A stretch of DNA of 64,000 nt from Massilia horti (GCF_004614195.1 NZ_SPUM01000002.1:1-64000), one strand, 5' to 3'. Positions 15,901 through 24,598 are shown, counted from the first letter of the stretch. Notes: generated by a model not told the origin, from the letters alone. Numbers and translations: made by a program.

Positions 15901-18822
15901 CTACTTCAACATCAGCGCCCTTAGCTCGGCCATCGTCCCTGGGAAACTATTGAGGTCGACCGGCACCGCAATGCCGGGAACTCGACCGCTCTCGCTGTAT
16001 TGCCACAACTTATAGTCTTGCCATCCCCGGGGCAAGCGCGGGTTCTTTTCGGTGTAGTGGGCAATCCAGAGCGGGCAGTCGTTGTATCCATCCGGATTGC
16101 CCAACTGCTGCCAAAAACTTGCGCGGGTGTACAGCACGGGTGCCGCATCGCCGGTCTTCTTGCGTACGTCATCGATCCAGTATCTCAGCGCGGTCAGATA
16201 GGCGTCATTGTTCGCCGCATTCCACGGACCATCGAACTGAGGGTTGTCTTCCACATCCAGTGCCGGTGGCAAATCGCCCTTCCCGACCCCGAGTAGATCG
16301 AGCTGTTTCAACATGAGATCGATCTGCTTCCGATAGTCCTCACTGGTCCGGAGGAAATGATATACGCCGCATGCCAAGCCAGCGTCCTTCGCGCCGTTGA
16401 TATTGGCCAGGGCGAACTTGTCTGGATGGGTACCATAGGCCGCTCTCACATACACAAAATCGATTCCGGATGCCTTGACCTGCTCCCATTCGATCTTGCC
16501 GGTGCCCGCCCACACATCGATGCCCTTCAATCCGGGATGTTGCGCGACCGGACCAGTGCCCATGCCCCACGCGCCCGCGCTGGCGCGGGTGCGCGAACCA
16601 GCCTTCCGGGGAGCGTGTGGCCGCGCGCCGCCGTTGTCGCGCGTCTGCAGCCACTCGTCAAGAGTGTCGACGTGCCGCGCAAAGCGGTACGCGTCGGACG
16701 GGATCAAGGATGGCAAGTCCGAGGGAACCGATGGCAGCGCCGCACCGCGTTCCTTCGCCTTGTCGTGCCGCCGGAGCTGTTCGGCCATCGCCAGCAAAAG
16801 GAGCTGTCCCTCGTCCGGCTCGGCAGGTTCACGCCCCGCCATTGCGCCACGCCGGCTTGTCCCGTCCAGCCCGAACGGCGCCAATGTGTCGCCGTCCTCG
16901 CGCGGCTTTTGCAGGAAACGCGATGCAAAACCAGTAGGCGCCAGCGGCTGGGTGCGCTCGCCCAGCGGCGGCAAGGCATACTTTTCCAGAAGGTAGCTCA
17001 GGATACTCGTGTGGTCGTAGACCGTGTCGTCACAGCCGGCGGGCAGCCAAGGCGAGATCAAGATGGCCGGCACGCGCACGCCGAGCTGGTTGAAGGCAAA
17101 TTTCGAAGCGCTGTTGTCCGGCGCGATGGCTGCCGGCGGCACGACATGGTCATAAAAGCCGCCGTGCTCGTCATAGGTCAACACCAGCAACGTGGAGTGC
17201 CACAAGTCCTTGTTGCTGCGGATCGCGTTATAGACCGTCGCAAGCAACCGTTCGCCATCGAGCATGCCGACGGGCGGATGCTGATCGTTCTCCTTGCTGA
17301 AAAACCCGCCCAGGAAGCGCGGCTCGATGAACACATAGTCCGGAAAATTCTTTTCGTCCTTGGCATCCTCGACGAAATTTTCAATAGGCGAATAGCGCCC
17401 GGTGAGGAAAGGTCTCTTGAGCCGGTCGAGAATGATCGACTGAGGAAAACCATCGTGATAGATGCGCCACGACACCGGCTTACCGTTCACCCGTGCCTCA
17501 TCGAGTCGATCATAGATGGTGGGCTGGCTGAACTTGCCCCAATACTGCCCCAATGAGGTGGGATCACTCAGGCTCGGCATCACGACGTTTCCAAGTGAGG
17601 TGCCGCTGTGTACGAAAAAGCGGTTTGGCCAGGTCGGCCCGGGCAACGACGAGAACCAGCGGTTGCAGACCAGGTATTTTTTTGCGAGCGCATGCGTCAC
17701 GGGAAGATCGCCGTCTTTGAAGTACGCCATTACCTGCTGCCGTTCCTCAGGGGTGGAGTTCGGTCGGTTCCTGACGAAGCTGTTGACGAAGTGCGCGCCA
17801 TGGTCCTGAAGTTGTTCAGTGACGTCGTCGAATTCGTGGGGCACCTTAAACGAATGCGACACCCAGTCCCTGGCGATCGGTAGCTGCTCATATGCCTTGC
17901 CGGTCTTCGCGTCGACGTTCACGCCCGGCTCCTTTGGATCGACGCCATCGAGCCCCGGAATGGCACCTTGCAGGCCGCCGAGCACATGATCGAAGGAGCG
18001 GTTCTCGAGCATCAGTACGACAACGTGACGGATCGGGTCTTTCCCGTTGACTTCCCGAGCCGGCGAATCCACGTCTGGCTTGATCCCGGTTTCCTGGCGA
18101 CGTGCGCTCCGGCCACACGGCTGATCGCCCACCGGCAGCAAGGCTTCTTTCTTGAGCTCGTAACGCTGCTCGGCAATCCTGTCGCCAAAAAACTGCTGCG
18201 CGGCTTCTCTCCCTGGCTTGAAGAAACCGATATAGCCCCCGGGAGCGGCCTTGAACGGCTCCAGCGGCGTGCCGCTGAAATTCGTGCGCCCGCCGCCGTC
18301 GTTGGGCGAGAAGTAGCTGGGCAGGACAAAGTTGGAGACGGTGACCTCGTCGATCTGGTAGAACTGGGCCTGCACCGCGTCGCACATTTCAAACCAGTGA
18401 TAAACCTTGGCCGGCTTGCTGCCCGCCGGGTTCGGTCCCAGTACCAGCAGGTTGGCTTGCGGATCGCCCAGCAGCTCGAGGGCCTCATGGGACAGGGTAG
18501 CCGACCAGGGGTCGCCGAGCTCGGCACACAGGTCGAGATAGACGAAACCATAGGGAATGCCGCACAGGTTACGTTCGTGGTAGCCCAGCATGTCGTCGGA
18601 CGTGCCGGAGTCAACGATGTACAGGATTGCGTCGCCGCGTAATTCGGTCAATGCCCTGATATCGATAGGCCCCCGCGCCGGCCCCTCTACCCGGAGTGTC
18701 CCGCCAAACCCCCAATAGGGCTCGAAGTCTTCCTTGATCTGGCGGTTGATGGCGCGAACGACGCGGTGCAACTCCGCGTCCGAAACTGTGTGGCTGCGGT
18801 TGACTACCGAGATTTGGAACAT
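15901..18822 (-). CDS. Three-part fusion: zincin-like region, phospholipase-C-type phosphoesterase, GH25 lysozyme
   Basis: A 973-residue protein without signal peptide or membrane segment. Residues 1-250 hold SHEALELLGDPQAN (112-121), a zincin-like helix, and a conserved-looking YHWFEMCDAVQ...VSNFVLPSYF stretch. Residues 265-640 match the phospholipase C/acid phosphatase phosphoesterase family: LMLENRSFDHVLGG (270-283), GPTWPNRFFVHSGTSLG (395-411) and TYDEHGGFYDHV (549-560). After a low-complexity linker (about 650-760), residues 766-962 match GH25: GIDVWAG with D769 and the catalytic DVE at 856-858. Such a protein could cleave phospholipids and peptidoglycan. Secretion route unknown. Monocistronic on the minus strand. 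Confidence 0.88.
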   Translation of the reverse strand: MFQISVVNRSHTVSDAELHRVVRAINRQIKEDFEPYWGFGGTLRVEGPARGPIDIRALTELRGDAILYIVDSGTSDDMLGYHERNLCGIPYGFVYLDLCAELGDPWSATLSHEALELLGDPQANLLVLGPNPAGSKPAKVYHWFEMCDAVQAQFYQIDEVTVSNFVLPSYFSPNDGGGRTNFSGTPLEPFKAAPGGYIGFFKPGREAAQQFFGDRIAEQRYELKKEALLPVGDQPCGRSARRQETGIKPDVDSPAREVNGKDPIRHVVVLMLENRSFDHVLGGLQGAIPGLDGVDPKEPGVNVDAKTGKAYEQLPIARDWVSHSFKVPHEFDDVTEQLQDHGAHFVNSFVRNRPNSTPEERQQVMAYFKDGDLPVTHALAKKYLVCNRWFSSLPGPTWPNRFFVHSGTSLGNVVMPSLSDPTSLGQYWGKFSQPTIYDRLDEARVNGKPVSWRIYHDGFPQSIILDRLKRPFLTGRYSPIENFVEDAKDEKNFPDYVFIEPRFLGGFFSKENDQHPPVGMLDGERLLATVYNAIRSNKDLWHSTLLVLTYDEHGGFYDHVVPPAAIAPDNSASKFAFNQLGVRVPAILISPWLPAGCDDTVYDHTSILSYLLEKYALPPLGERTQPLAPTGFASRFLQKPREDGDTLAPFGLDGTSRRGAMAGREPAEPDEGQLLLLAMAEQLRRHDKAKERGAALPSVPSDLPSLIPSDAYRFARHVDTLDEWLQTRDNGGARPHAPRKAGSRTRASAGAWGMGTGPVAQHPGLKGIDVWAGTGKIEWEQVKASGIDFVYVRAAYGTHPDKFALANINGAKDAGLACGVYHFLRTSEDYRKQIDLMLKQLDLLGVGKGDLPPALDVEDNPQFDGPWNAANNDAYLTALRYWIDDVRKKTGDAAPVLYTRASFWQQLGNPDGYNDCPLWIAHYTEKNPRLPRGWQDYKLWQYSESGRVPGIAVPVDLNSFPGTMAELRALMLK

Positions 18823-18950
18823 GCCTGACCTCCTGTAAGAGAAATCCTACATATTCAAATCGTGCCCCTTCCTTTCAAATAAGAAAAGCTACCAACAGTA
18901 ACAGTAGAATGATCAAGAAAACAACAACGCCCGAAATCTGCTGACGTACA

Positions 18951-19035
18951 CCCCGCCCTTGCAATACCAATTGGTGTTCGCCGACTACCGGCGGCGGAAC
19001 CGGAGCAGACGCTTAACCGCAATTGGCAGGCAGGT
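18951..19035 (+). pseudogene. Decayed copy of the copper-cassette His-rich protein gene
   Basis: CTTGCAATACCAATTGGTGT and the following bases align with 20392-20470 inside the intact gene at 20282 (same LQYQ.VFADY reading). A net loss of 4 bases and a stop destroy the frame. It is a fragment of about 85 bases without start. The stretch 18823-19394 otherwise holds only the open frame at 19106. Confidence 0.7.
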
Positions 19036-19105
19036 CGCCCAATAAGGCGCGCGAGCGCTCCGAAAGAGATCTCCTGCTGCCAGTGCCACCGTCGCAAATG
19101 CAAAA

Positions 19106-19360
19106 TTAGCAGGAGACACGCACGTCGCCATCACCAGTGCGCAGATTGATCCCGATCCAGCAGCGGTAGTGGTAGTCCTTCGGGTCGTTCAACTGAGCCG
19201 TATAAGTGCATGTGACGCCCTTTTTGTTCCGCTCCCGGTCGCGCTTCTCGGGGCTGCACTTGATCCTGGTATCCGGGCCGATCAGATCGAAAACTTCCTT
19301 CGCAGCTCTCCTATTGCTGAATGGGAAACAATTGGTGAGATTCGGGCCATCACGAACTCG
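19106..19360 (-). pseudogene. Start-less Cys-rich open frame, probable 3' gene fragment
   Basis: An 84-codon frame ending in TAA at 19106-19108, with an upstream stop at 19361-19363 and no ATG or GTG. It reads like a genuine protein tail: KEVFDLIGPDTRIKCSPEK, KKGVTCTYTAQLNDPKDYHY and RCWIGINLRTGDGDVRVSC, with five cysteines and no low complexity. The codons suit the genome. It is either the truncated end of a secreted disulfide protein or a gene with a non-standard start. Function unknown. Confidence 0.5.
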
Positions 19361-19394
19361 TTATGATGGTGTCCCGATCCATCATGAGACCCAA

Positions 19395-19943
19395 ATGAAG
19401 CCTAACCGACCACTCATCGCCGGCGGTGTCGCCGCTGCTCTTTTCGCAGCATCGATCTTTGCCAGCCCTTATTGGGAACTGCATCGAATCCATTCCGCTA
19501 TCCAAAGCCAAGATGCGGACGCTGTGTCAGAACATGTAGACTTCCCCTCCCTTCGTGAAAACCTCAAGGGCCAAGTTATGGCCGTCATTGGCAAAGAGAT
19601 GGCCAGGGAGGATGCAAGCAAAAATCCATTCGCGGCCTTGGGCCAGGCGATGGCAATCGCCATCGTCAACCCACTGATCGATGCAGCTGTTTCACCCGCT
19701 GGCGTGATTGCAATGATGAGGAGCGGTAAAGCCGAGTTGCCGAAACCCGGTGAAGTGGCAAGTGAGCCGTCTCCGGGTAGCGACAAGGTCGATTACTCGG
19801 TGTCGTATCGTAGCTGGGACAAGTTCGCGCTGTCTGGGAAGGGACCTAATGAAGGCAGTTTCATTTTCAAACGCTACGGGTTCTGGAGTTGGAAGCTCGT
19901 AGCCATTGAACTTCCCGCCAAGATCTCGGCTGATATGCATTAA
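19395..19943 (+). CDS. DUF2939 family protein
   Basis: A 182-residue protein with one N-terminal membrane anchor (LIAGGVAAALFAASIFASPYW). The DUF2939 pattern follows: YWELHRIHSAIQSQDADAVSEHVDFPSLRENLKGQV...DAAVSPAGVIAMM, then FALSGKGPNEGSFIFKRYGFWSWKLVAIELP. Probably periplasm-facing; function unknown. The ATG at 19395 is preferred because the anchor starts there. It stands between gene remnants and the copper cassette. Confidence 0.8.
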   Translation: MKPNRPLIAGGVAAALFAASIFASPYWELHRIHSAIQSQDADAVSEHVDFPSLRENLKGQVMAVIGKEMAREDASKNPFAALGQAMAIAIVNPLIDAAVSPAGVIAMMRSGKAELPKPGEVASEPSPGSDKVDYSVSYRSWDKFALSGKGPNEGSFIFKRYGFWSWKLVAIELPAKISADMH

Positions 19944-20191
19944 GCTTCAATTCGAAGGTTTCATTTGTTGGCAAGCCGCCCCGGCGCCAACGGCCCACAC
20001 CGTTGGCCAGGCGGCTGCCCCGTAAACAGGCTCGGGCGAGCAGCAGTTCCAAAGGCTGTTACGACTTAAATTCAGCCAAGCCTCGCCGCCCGCCGTCCGT
20101 TTCACCTTGGCCGCCCCAAGCGGCGAGTTCACCGCCTCCCCTCCCCCGTACGCAGCCGCTGGCATCTCCGCTCCAATTATTCACGGCCCCC

Positions 20192-20222
20192 TTGACATTG
20201 CCATTGTGGGAACGTTTATTCT
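20192..20222 (+). promoter_or_regulatory. MerR/CueR-type copper-responsive promoter
   Basis: TTGACA (20192-20197) and TATTCT (20217-20222) are separated by 19 bases, the long spacer typical of MerR-family promoters. The spacer contains the dyad ACATTGCC-N5-GGGAACGT (20195-20215), which follows the CueR operator pattern ACCTTCC-N-GGAAGGT at most outer positions. It lies 60 bases before the first gene of the copper cassette. The remainder of 19944-20191 shows no gene. Confidence 0.75.
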
Positions 20223-20281
20223 TCGTAATATCCCAAGTCGGGCTACTTCAGCCCGCTTCCAAATTGAGCTTGAGGTAGACG

Positions 20282-20614
20282 ATGAAACAGTTATCCCTGC
20301 TGCTGTGCGTGATGCTCGGCGCACCCTTGATTGCCTGCGCACAGACCGCCCGGACGCCAGCGGCTGCGGACGAAAAATCACCCGTCCCAACCTTGCAATA
20401 CCAATCTGTGTTCGCCGACTACGTGGCGGCCAAGGAACCCGAGCAAACGCCTGACCGCAACTGGAAGCGCGCCAACCGCATCGTCGCCGGGGACAGCGCG
20501 CCGCCAGCGCAGACGCAAGCGCCGGCCGCACAGGACACGACAGCCAGTCCCGCCACCGGCACGCACAGTCACCACATCCACCACGAAGGCCACGGCGATG
20601 AAAAGAAACATTAA
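20282..20614 (+). CDS. Small secreted His-rich protein of the copper cassette
   Basis: A 110-residue protein with a signal peptide ending in a possible lipobox (LGAPLIACAQ, Cys19). The conserved-looking core is LQYQSVFADYVAAKEPEQTPDRNWKRANRIV, a type I recall before outer-membrane factors of metal-efflux clusters. The His-rich end HSHHIHHEGHGDEKKH suits metal binding. It is the first gene after the CueR-like promoter and overlaps the efflux gene by 17 bases. A decayed second copy lies at 18951. Confidence 0.8.
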   Translation: MKQLSLLLCVMLGAPLIACAQTARTPAAADEKSPVPTLQYQSVFADYVAAKEPEQTPDRNWKRANRIVAGDSAPPAQTQAPAAQDTTASPATGTHSHHIHHEGHGDEKKH

Positions 20615-21953
20615 AGTTGCCAGCGCCGTGGTCGCCCTCGCCGTGCTTGCCGGTTGCGCCAGCGTTAGCAAAGATGGCGGCATCGGCGACGTCGGACGGC
20701 TCACGCAATCGCGCATCGGCCAGGATGCGCCGCTGGCTCGCGAAATCGACGCAAAAGAGGTGGAGGCGCTGTTGGCGAAGCCGCTGTCGGCCGAATCGGC
20801 TGTGCGGGTGGCGCTGTTGCACAACCAGGCCTTGAAAGCATCCCTGGCTGAGCTGGGCATCGCGCAAGCGGATCTGGCCCAGGCCGGGCGCCTGCGCAAT
20901 CCGGGCGTCAGCTTTGGCCGTATCCGCGGTGGCGGCGAGACCGAGATCGATCGCGCCGTCATCTTCGACGTTGCCGGGCTGCTGACGATGCCCGCACGCA
21001 CCGGCATCGAAACCCAGCGCTTCGAGCAGGCCAAGCTGCACGCGGCCAGCCAGGCGGTTCGACTGGCGACAGACACGCGGCAGGCTTATTTTGCAGCCGT
21101 CGCCGCGGCCCAGGCGGCAGCCTTCGGCGGCCAGGCGCGCCAGGCCGCCGAGGCCGGCGCCGAACTGGCATCGCGCATGCGCGGAGCCGGCAACTGGAGC
21201 AAGCTCGACGAGGCGCGCGAGCGGGCGTTCTACCAGGATGCGGTGACGCTGCAGGCGCGCGCCCAGCTACAGGCCACAATCACGCGCGAGCAGCTCGCGC
21301 GCTTGCTCGGACTGTGGGGCGGCCAACTGGCGTTCACCCTGCCCGACCGCCTGCCCGATCTTCCCGCAGCGCCGCAAACGCCCGCCGACGCCGAGGCGCA
21401 AGCGCTGTCGACACGGCTGGACGTGCTCGCGGCGCGGCGCGATGCCGAAGCTACCGCGCGCGCGCTCGGGCTCACCCGCGCAACCCGCTTCATCGACGTC
21501 TTCGATGCCGGCTATGCGAACAAGAGCGTTACCGGCCAACCGCGCCAGAACGGCTACGAGGTCGCGCTCGAACTGCCGCTGTTCGACTGGGGCGGCGCCC
21601 GCGTGGCGCGCGCCGAAGCGACCTACATGATGGCGGTGCACAGGACAGCCGACCTCGCGGTACGGGCGCGCTCCGAAGTCCGCAGCGCCTATGCCACTTA
21701 CCGGACCGCCTACGATATCGCCCGCCACTACCGGGATGAAGTGGTACCGCTGCGCAAGCAGATTTCGGAAGAGGTGCTGCTGCGCTACAACGGCATGCTC
21801 GCCAGCACCTTCGAACTGCTGGCCGATTCGCGCGAGCAGTTGGCCAGCGTGGATGCGGCGATCGCGGCGCAGCGCGATTTCTGGATCGCCGAAAGCAATC
21901 TCCAATCCGCCATGACCAACGGCGGCAATATCGAAGCAAGGACAGGCGAATGA
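20598..21953 (+). CDS. TolC-family outer-membrane efflux lipoprotein
   Basis: A 451-residue outer-membrane factor. MKRNIKVASAVVALAVLAGC is a lipoprotein signal. Two OEP repeats with long helices follow (ESAVRVALLHNQALKASLAELGIAQADLAQAGRLRNPG near 66-103, and ELPLFDWGGARVARAEATY further on). The family forms the exit duct of RND and other tripartite pumps. The ATG at 20598 gives the signal; the larger frame from 20331 is spurious. No RND pump or adaptor gene follows in this window. It overlaps the multicopper oxidase gene by 4 bases (ATGA). Confidence 0.88.
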   Translation: MKRNIKVASAVVALAVLAGCASVSKDGGIGDVGRLTQSRIGQDAPLAREIDAKEVEALLAKPLSAESAVRVALLHNQALKASLAELGIAQADLAQAGRLRNPGVSFGRIRGGGETEIDRAVIFDVAGLLTMPARTGIETQRFEQAKLHAASQAVRLATDTRQAYFAAVAAAQAAAFGGQARQAAEAGAELASRMRGAGNWSKLDEARERAFYQDAVTLQARAQLQATITREQLARLLGLWGGQLAFTLPDRLPDLPAAPQTPADAEAQALSTRLDVLAARRDAEATARALGLTRATRFIDVFDAGYANKSVTGQPRQNGYEVALELPLFDWGGARVARAEATYMMAVHRTADLAVRARSEVRSAYATYRTAYDIARHYRDEVVPLRKQISEEVLLRYNGMLASTFELLADSREQLASVDAAIAAQRDFWIAESNLQSAMTNGGNIEARTGE

Positions 21954-23341
21954 TTTCTCGTAGAGACTTTTTCAAGGGCGCGGGGGCGGTGGCAGTCAGC
22001 GCCGCGGCGGTGAGCCGGGCCGGTGCGGCGACGCTGCCGGAAGCTGCCGTCATGGATCATGCGCGCACCCAAGTGCCGCCGCCCCCGCCGAACGGCCGGC
22101 CCTTCAATCCCGTCGTCACCCTCAACGGATGGTCGCTGCCGTGGCGGATGAACAATGGCGTCAAGGAGTTTCACCTGGTCGCCGAGCCGGTGGTGCGCGA
22201 ACTGGCGCCGGGCATGAAAGCCAACCTGTGGGGCTACAACGGCCAGTCCCCGGGACCGACGATCGAAGTGGTCGAGGGCGACCGCGTACGCGTCTTCGTC
22301 ACCAACAGGCTACCCGAGCAGACCAGCATGCACTGGCACGGCCAGCGCCTGCCAAACGGGATGGACGGGGTGACCGGCCTGACACAGCCCCCGATTGCGC
22401 CGGGCAAGACCTTTGTCTACGAATTCGTGGCGCGGCGCCCGGGCACCTTCATGTACCACCCTCACGCCGACGAGATGGTGCAGATGGCGATGGGCATGAT
22501 GGGCTTTTGGGTCACGCATCCGAAGGACCCGACTCAGCATGCGGTCGACCGCGATTTCGTGTTCCTGCTCAATGCGTATGACATCGACCCCGGCAGCTAT
22601 ACGCCGCGCGTGAACACCATGCTCGACTTTAATCTGTGGACATTCAACAGCCGGGTATTCCCGGGCATCGACCCGCTGCCGGTGCGCCTGGGCGACCGCG
22701 TGCGCATCCGGGTCGGCAACCTGACGATGACCAATCACCCGATCCACATGCACGGACATGAATTCATCGTCACCGGCACCGATGGCGGCTGGACGCCTCC
22801 CGCCTCGCATTGGCCGGAGGTGACTACCGACATTGCCGTGGGCCAGATGCGGGCGATCGAATTCGACGCCACCGAATTAGGCGACTGGGCGTTTCACTGC
22901 CACAAGTCGCACCACGCGATGAATGCGATGGGCCATAACGTGCCGAACCTGATCGGGGTCGACCACCGCGGCGTTGCGGAGAAGATCAACAAGATCATCC
23001 CGGACTATATGGTCATGGGCGACAAAGGCGGATCGATGGGCGGGATGGAAATGCCGCTCCCGGAGAACACGCTGCCGATGATGACCGGCCAAGGGCCCTT
23101 CGGCGGCGTGGAGATGGGTGGCATGTTCACGGTGATCAAGGTCCGCAAGGACCAGCGCCGCGGCGACTACAGCGATCCCGGCTGGTACCAGCATCCGGCC
23201 GGAACGCTCGCCTACGAATGGACCGGCCAACTGCCCGAACCTGCGCGCAGCGGCACGGCTGGCGGTAGTTCGATGCCGGTTGCGAACAAGCCGGATATCG
23301 AGCTGACCGTCCGCAAAACGTCGGGCCACGGCGGGCACTGA
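21950..23341 (+). CDS. Multicopper oxidase (copper resistance, CopA-like)
   Basis: Periplasmic oxidase that probably oxidises Cu(I). The 463-residue product starts with a Tat-type signal (ISRRDFFKGAGAVAVSAAA). The four copper-ligand blocks are present: HWHG (128-131), HPH (170-172), HPIHMHGH (263-270) and HCHKSHHAM (316-324). The type-1 axial Met is therefore present. A Met-rich insert near 340-380 (MVMGDKGGSMGGMEMPLPE, GGVEMGGM) suits copper handling. It is shorter than PcoA/CopA (about 600). Translationally coupled to the efflux gene. Confidence 0.92.
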   Translation: MISRRDFFKGAGAVAVSAAAVSRAGAATLPEAAVMDHARTQVPPPPPNGRPFNPVVTLNGWSLPWRMNNGVKEFHLVAEPVVRELAPGMKANLWGYNGQSPGPTIEVVEGDRVRVFVTNRLPEQTSMHWHGQRLPNGMDGVTGLTQPPIAPGKTFVYEFVARRPGTFMYHPHADEMVQMAMGMMGFWVTHPKDPTQHAVDRDFVFLLNAYDIDPGSYTPRVNTMLDFNLWTFNSRVFPGIDPLPVRLGDRVRIRVGNLTMTNHPIHMHGHEFIVTGTDGGWTPPASHWPEVTTDIAVGQMRAIEFDATELGDWAFHCHKSHHAMNAMGHNVPNLIGVDHRGVAEKINKIIPDYMVMGDKGGSMGGMEMPLPENTLPMMTGQGPFGGVEMGGMFTVIKVRKDQRRGDYSDPGWYQHPAGTLAYEWTGQLPEPARSGTAGGSSMPVANKPDIELTVRKTSGHGGH

Positions 23342-23384
23342 AGAGTCACCCTTGTATAAATCAGTTTGATTGAAGGAGCATCAG

Positions 23385-23717
23385 ATGAATCGCTTATCCA
23401 ACCTCTTCGCCATCGTCGCCCTCACCACCGGATTCGCCTTTGCCCCGGCTGCCGTCGCACAAACCCAGCACGCGCCAAAGGCAGCGGACCTGGCCCAGCT
23501 CTCGTCCGGCCAAATCAAGAAAGTGGACAAGGACACCGGCAAGCTGACCATTCAACATGGCCCCCTGGCCAACCTGAACATGCCAAGCATGACGATGATT
23601 TTCACGGCGCAGGATACAGCGATGCTCGGCCAGGTAAAGGTCGGCGACAAGGTTCGATTCCGGGCCGAACAGATTAACGGCGTTTTCACGGTAACCAAAC
23701 TGGAAGCGGCGCAATAG
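23385..23717 (+). CDS. CusF-like periplasmic copper-binding protein
   Basis: A 110-residue protein with a Sec signal peptide and a small beta-barrel domain. The Cu(I) site reads NMPSMTMIF, matching the CusF Met pair with the preceding aromatic/His part less clear; QHGPLANL supplies a histidine. CusF-type proteins pass Cu(I) to an efflux pump. The ATG at 23385 has GAAGGAG upstream; the frame extends to 23370. It is 43 bases after the oxidase gene, probably the last gene of the operon. Confidence 0.88.
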   Translation: MNRLSNLFAIVALTTGFAFAPAAVAQTQHAPKAADLAQLSSGQIKKVDKDTGKLTIQHGPLANLNMPSMTMIFTAQDTAMLGQVKVGDKVRFRAEQINGVFTVTKLEAAQ

Positions 23718-23867
23718 GAAGGCGCTCGCGTTTGTCAGGTCAATCAAACGACCAAAACAAGGGAATTCAGCAGTCCATACACCAAATACCGCATTTCATC
23801 TCAAAAACCATGTTGATGGTAGTTAACCATTTAGAATGACCTAATCTTAACAAATTGAGAATGAACT

Positions 23868-24488
23868 ATGCGTTTAGTCTTACTTGTTACCGCCCTCTGT
23901 CTAGCCTTCACTGCGCAAGCCAACGACGAGGTCCGTGTCGTGCCGGCATTCACCTCCATCAGTGTGCAGGGACCGATCAGCGTCACCGTGGAAGGCGGCA
24001 CGACACAATCGATGAACATTCGTGGCAGCGATAAATTCATCCAAGCCCTGACCAGCCAGGTCGTGAATGGCGAACTCCGCCTCCGTCTGCCCGACAAGAG
24101 TTTCATGACAAAGGCGGGCGACCAGCGCATCATCATCACCATGCCTCAATTGCGCGCGTTCAGCGCCGAAGGCGCGGGTGAAATCAAGCTTGAGAACATG
24201 CGCGGCGAACGTCTCGACGTCAGCTACAAGGGTGCGGGCCGCATGCTTATCACCGGTAAAGTCGACGCTCTCAAATTGAAAGCGGAGGGAGTCGGTGAGG
24301 TTAATACAAAAGGCTTGATCACCCATGACGCGGATGTCGATTTCCGCGGCATCGGCGAAGTCCAGGTCTATGCAAAAAACAAGCTCGACGCGGTGGTGCG
24401 TGGCATGGGGAGCCTTACCTATTTCGGCAAGCCGCAAACGGTCAACAAGTCGGTTGCAGGACTCGGCAAAGTCATCGCCGGGGACTGA
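23868..24488 (+). CDS. DUF2807 (GIN domain) secreted protein
   Basis: A 206-residue protein with a signal peptide (MRLVLLVTALCLAFTAQA) and a repetitive beta-solenoid of the GIN/DUF2807 type: FTSISVQGPISVTVEGG, LRAFSAEGAGEIKLENM, LDVSYKGAGRMLITG, ALKLKAEGVGEVNTKG, DVDFRGIGEVQVYAKN. The periodic S/A-G-x-G-x-I turns are obvious. Envelope location; function unknown. Separate from the copper operon (150-base AT-rich gap). Confidence 0.88.
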   Translation: MRLVLLVTALCLAFTAQANDEVRVVPAFTSISVQGPISVTVEGGTTQSMNIRGSDKFIQALTSQVVNGELRLRLPDKSFMTKAGDQRIIITMPQLRAFSAEGAGEIKLENMRGERLDVSYKGAGRMLITGKVDALKLKAEGVGEVNTKGLITHDADVDFRGIGEVQVYAKNKLDAVVRGMGSLTYFGKPQTVNKSVAGLGKVIAGD

Positions 24489-24598
24489 AGCGATGAAAAC
24501 AAGCGTGAAAAAAGCGTGGCTTTTTTCGCTGTTCCGGCGCGAATCCAATTGCCGTCAATTAACGGCGCACGAACACGATTTTCTGCGATGAGGTAATT

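Noticed and set aside
18855-19103. An 82-codon minus-strand frame between the lytic fusion and the DUF2939 gene
   Set aside because: It overlaps the decayed copper-cassette fragment on the other strand; composition and lack of a ribosome site speak against a gene.
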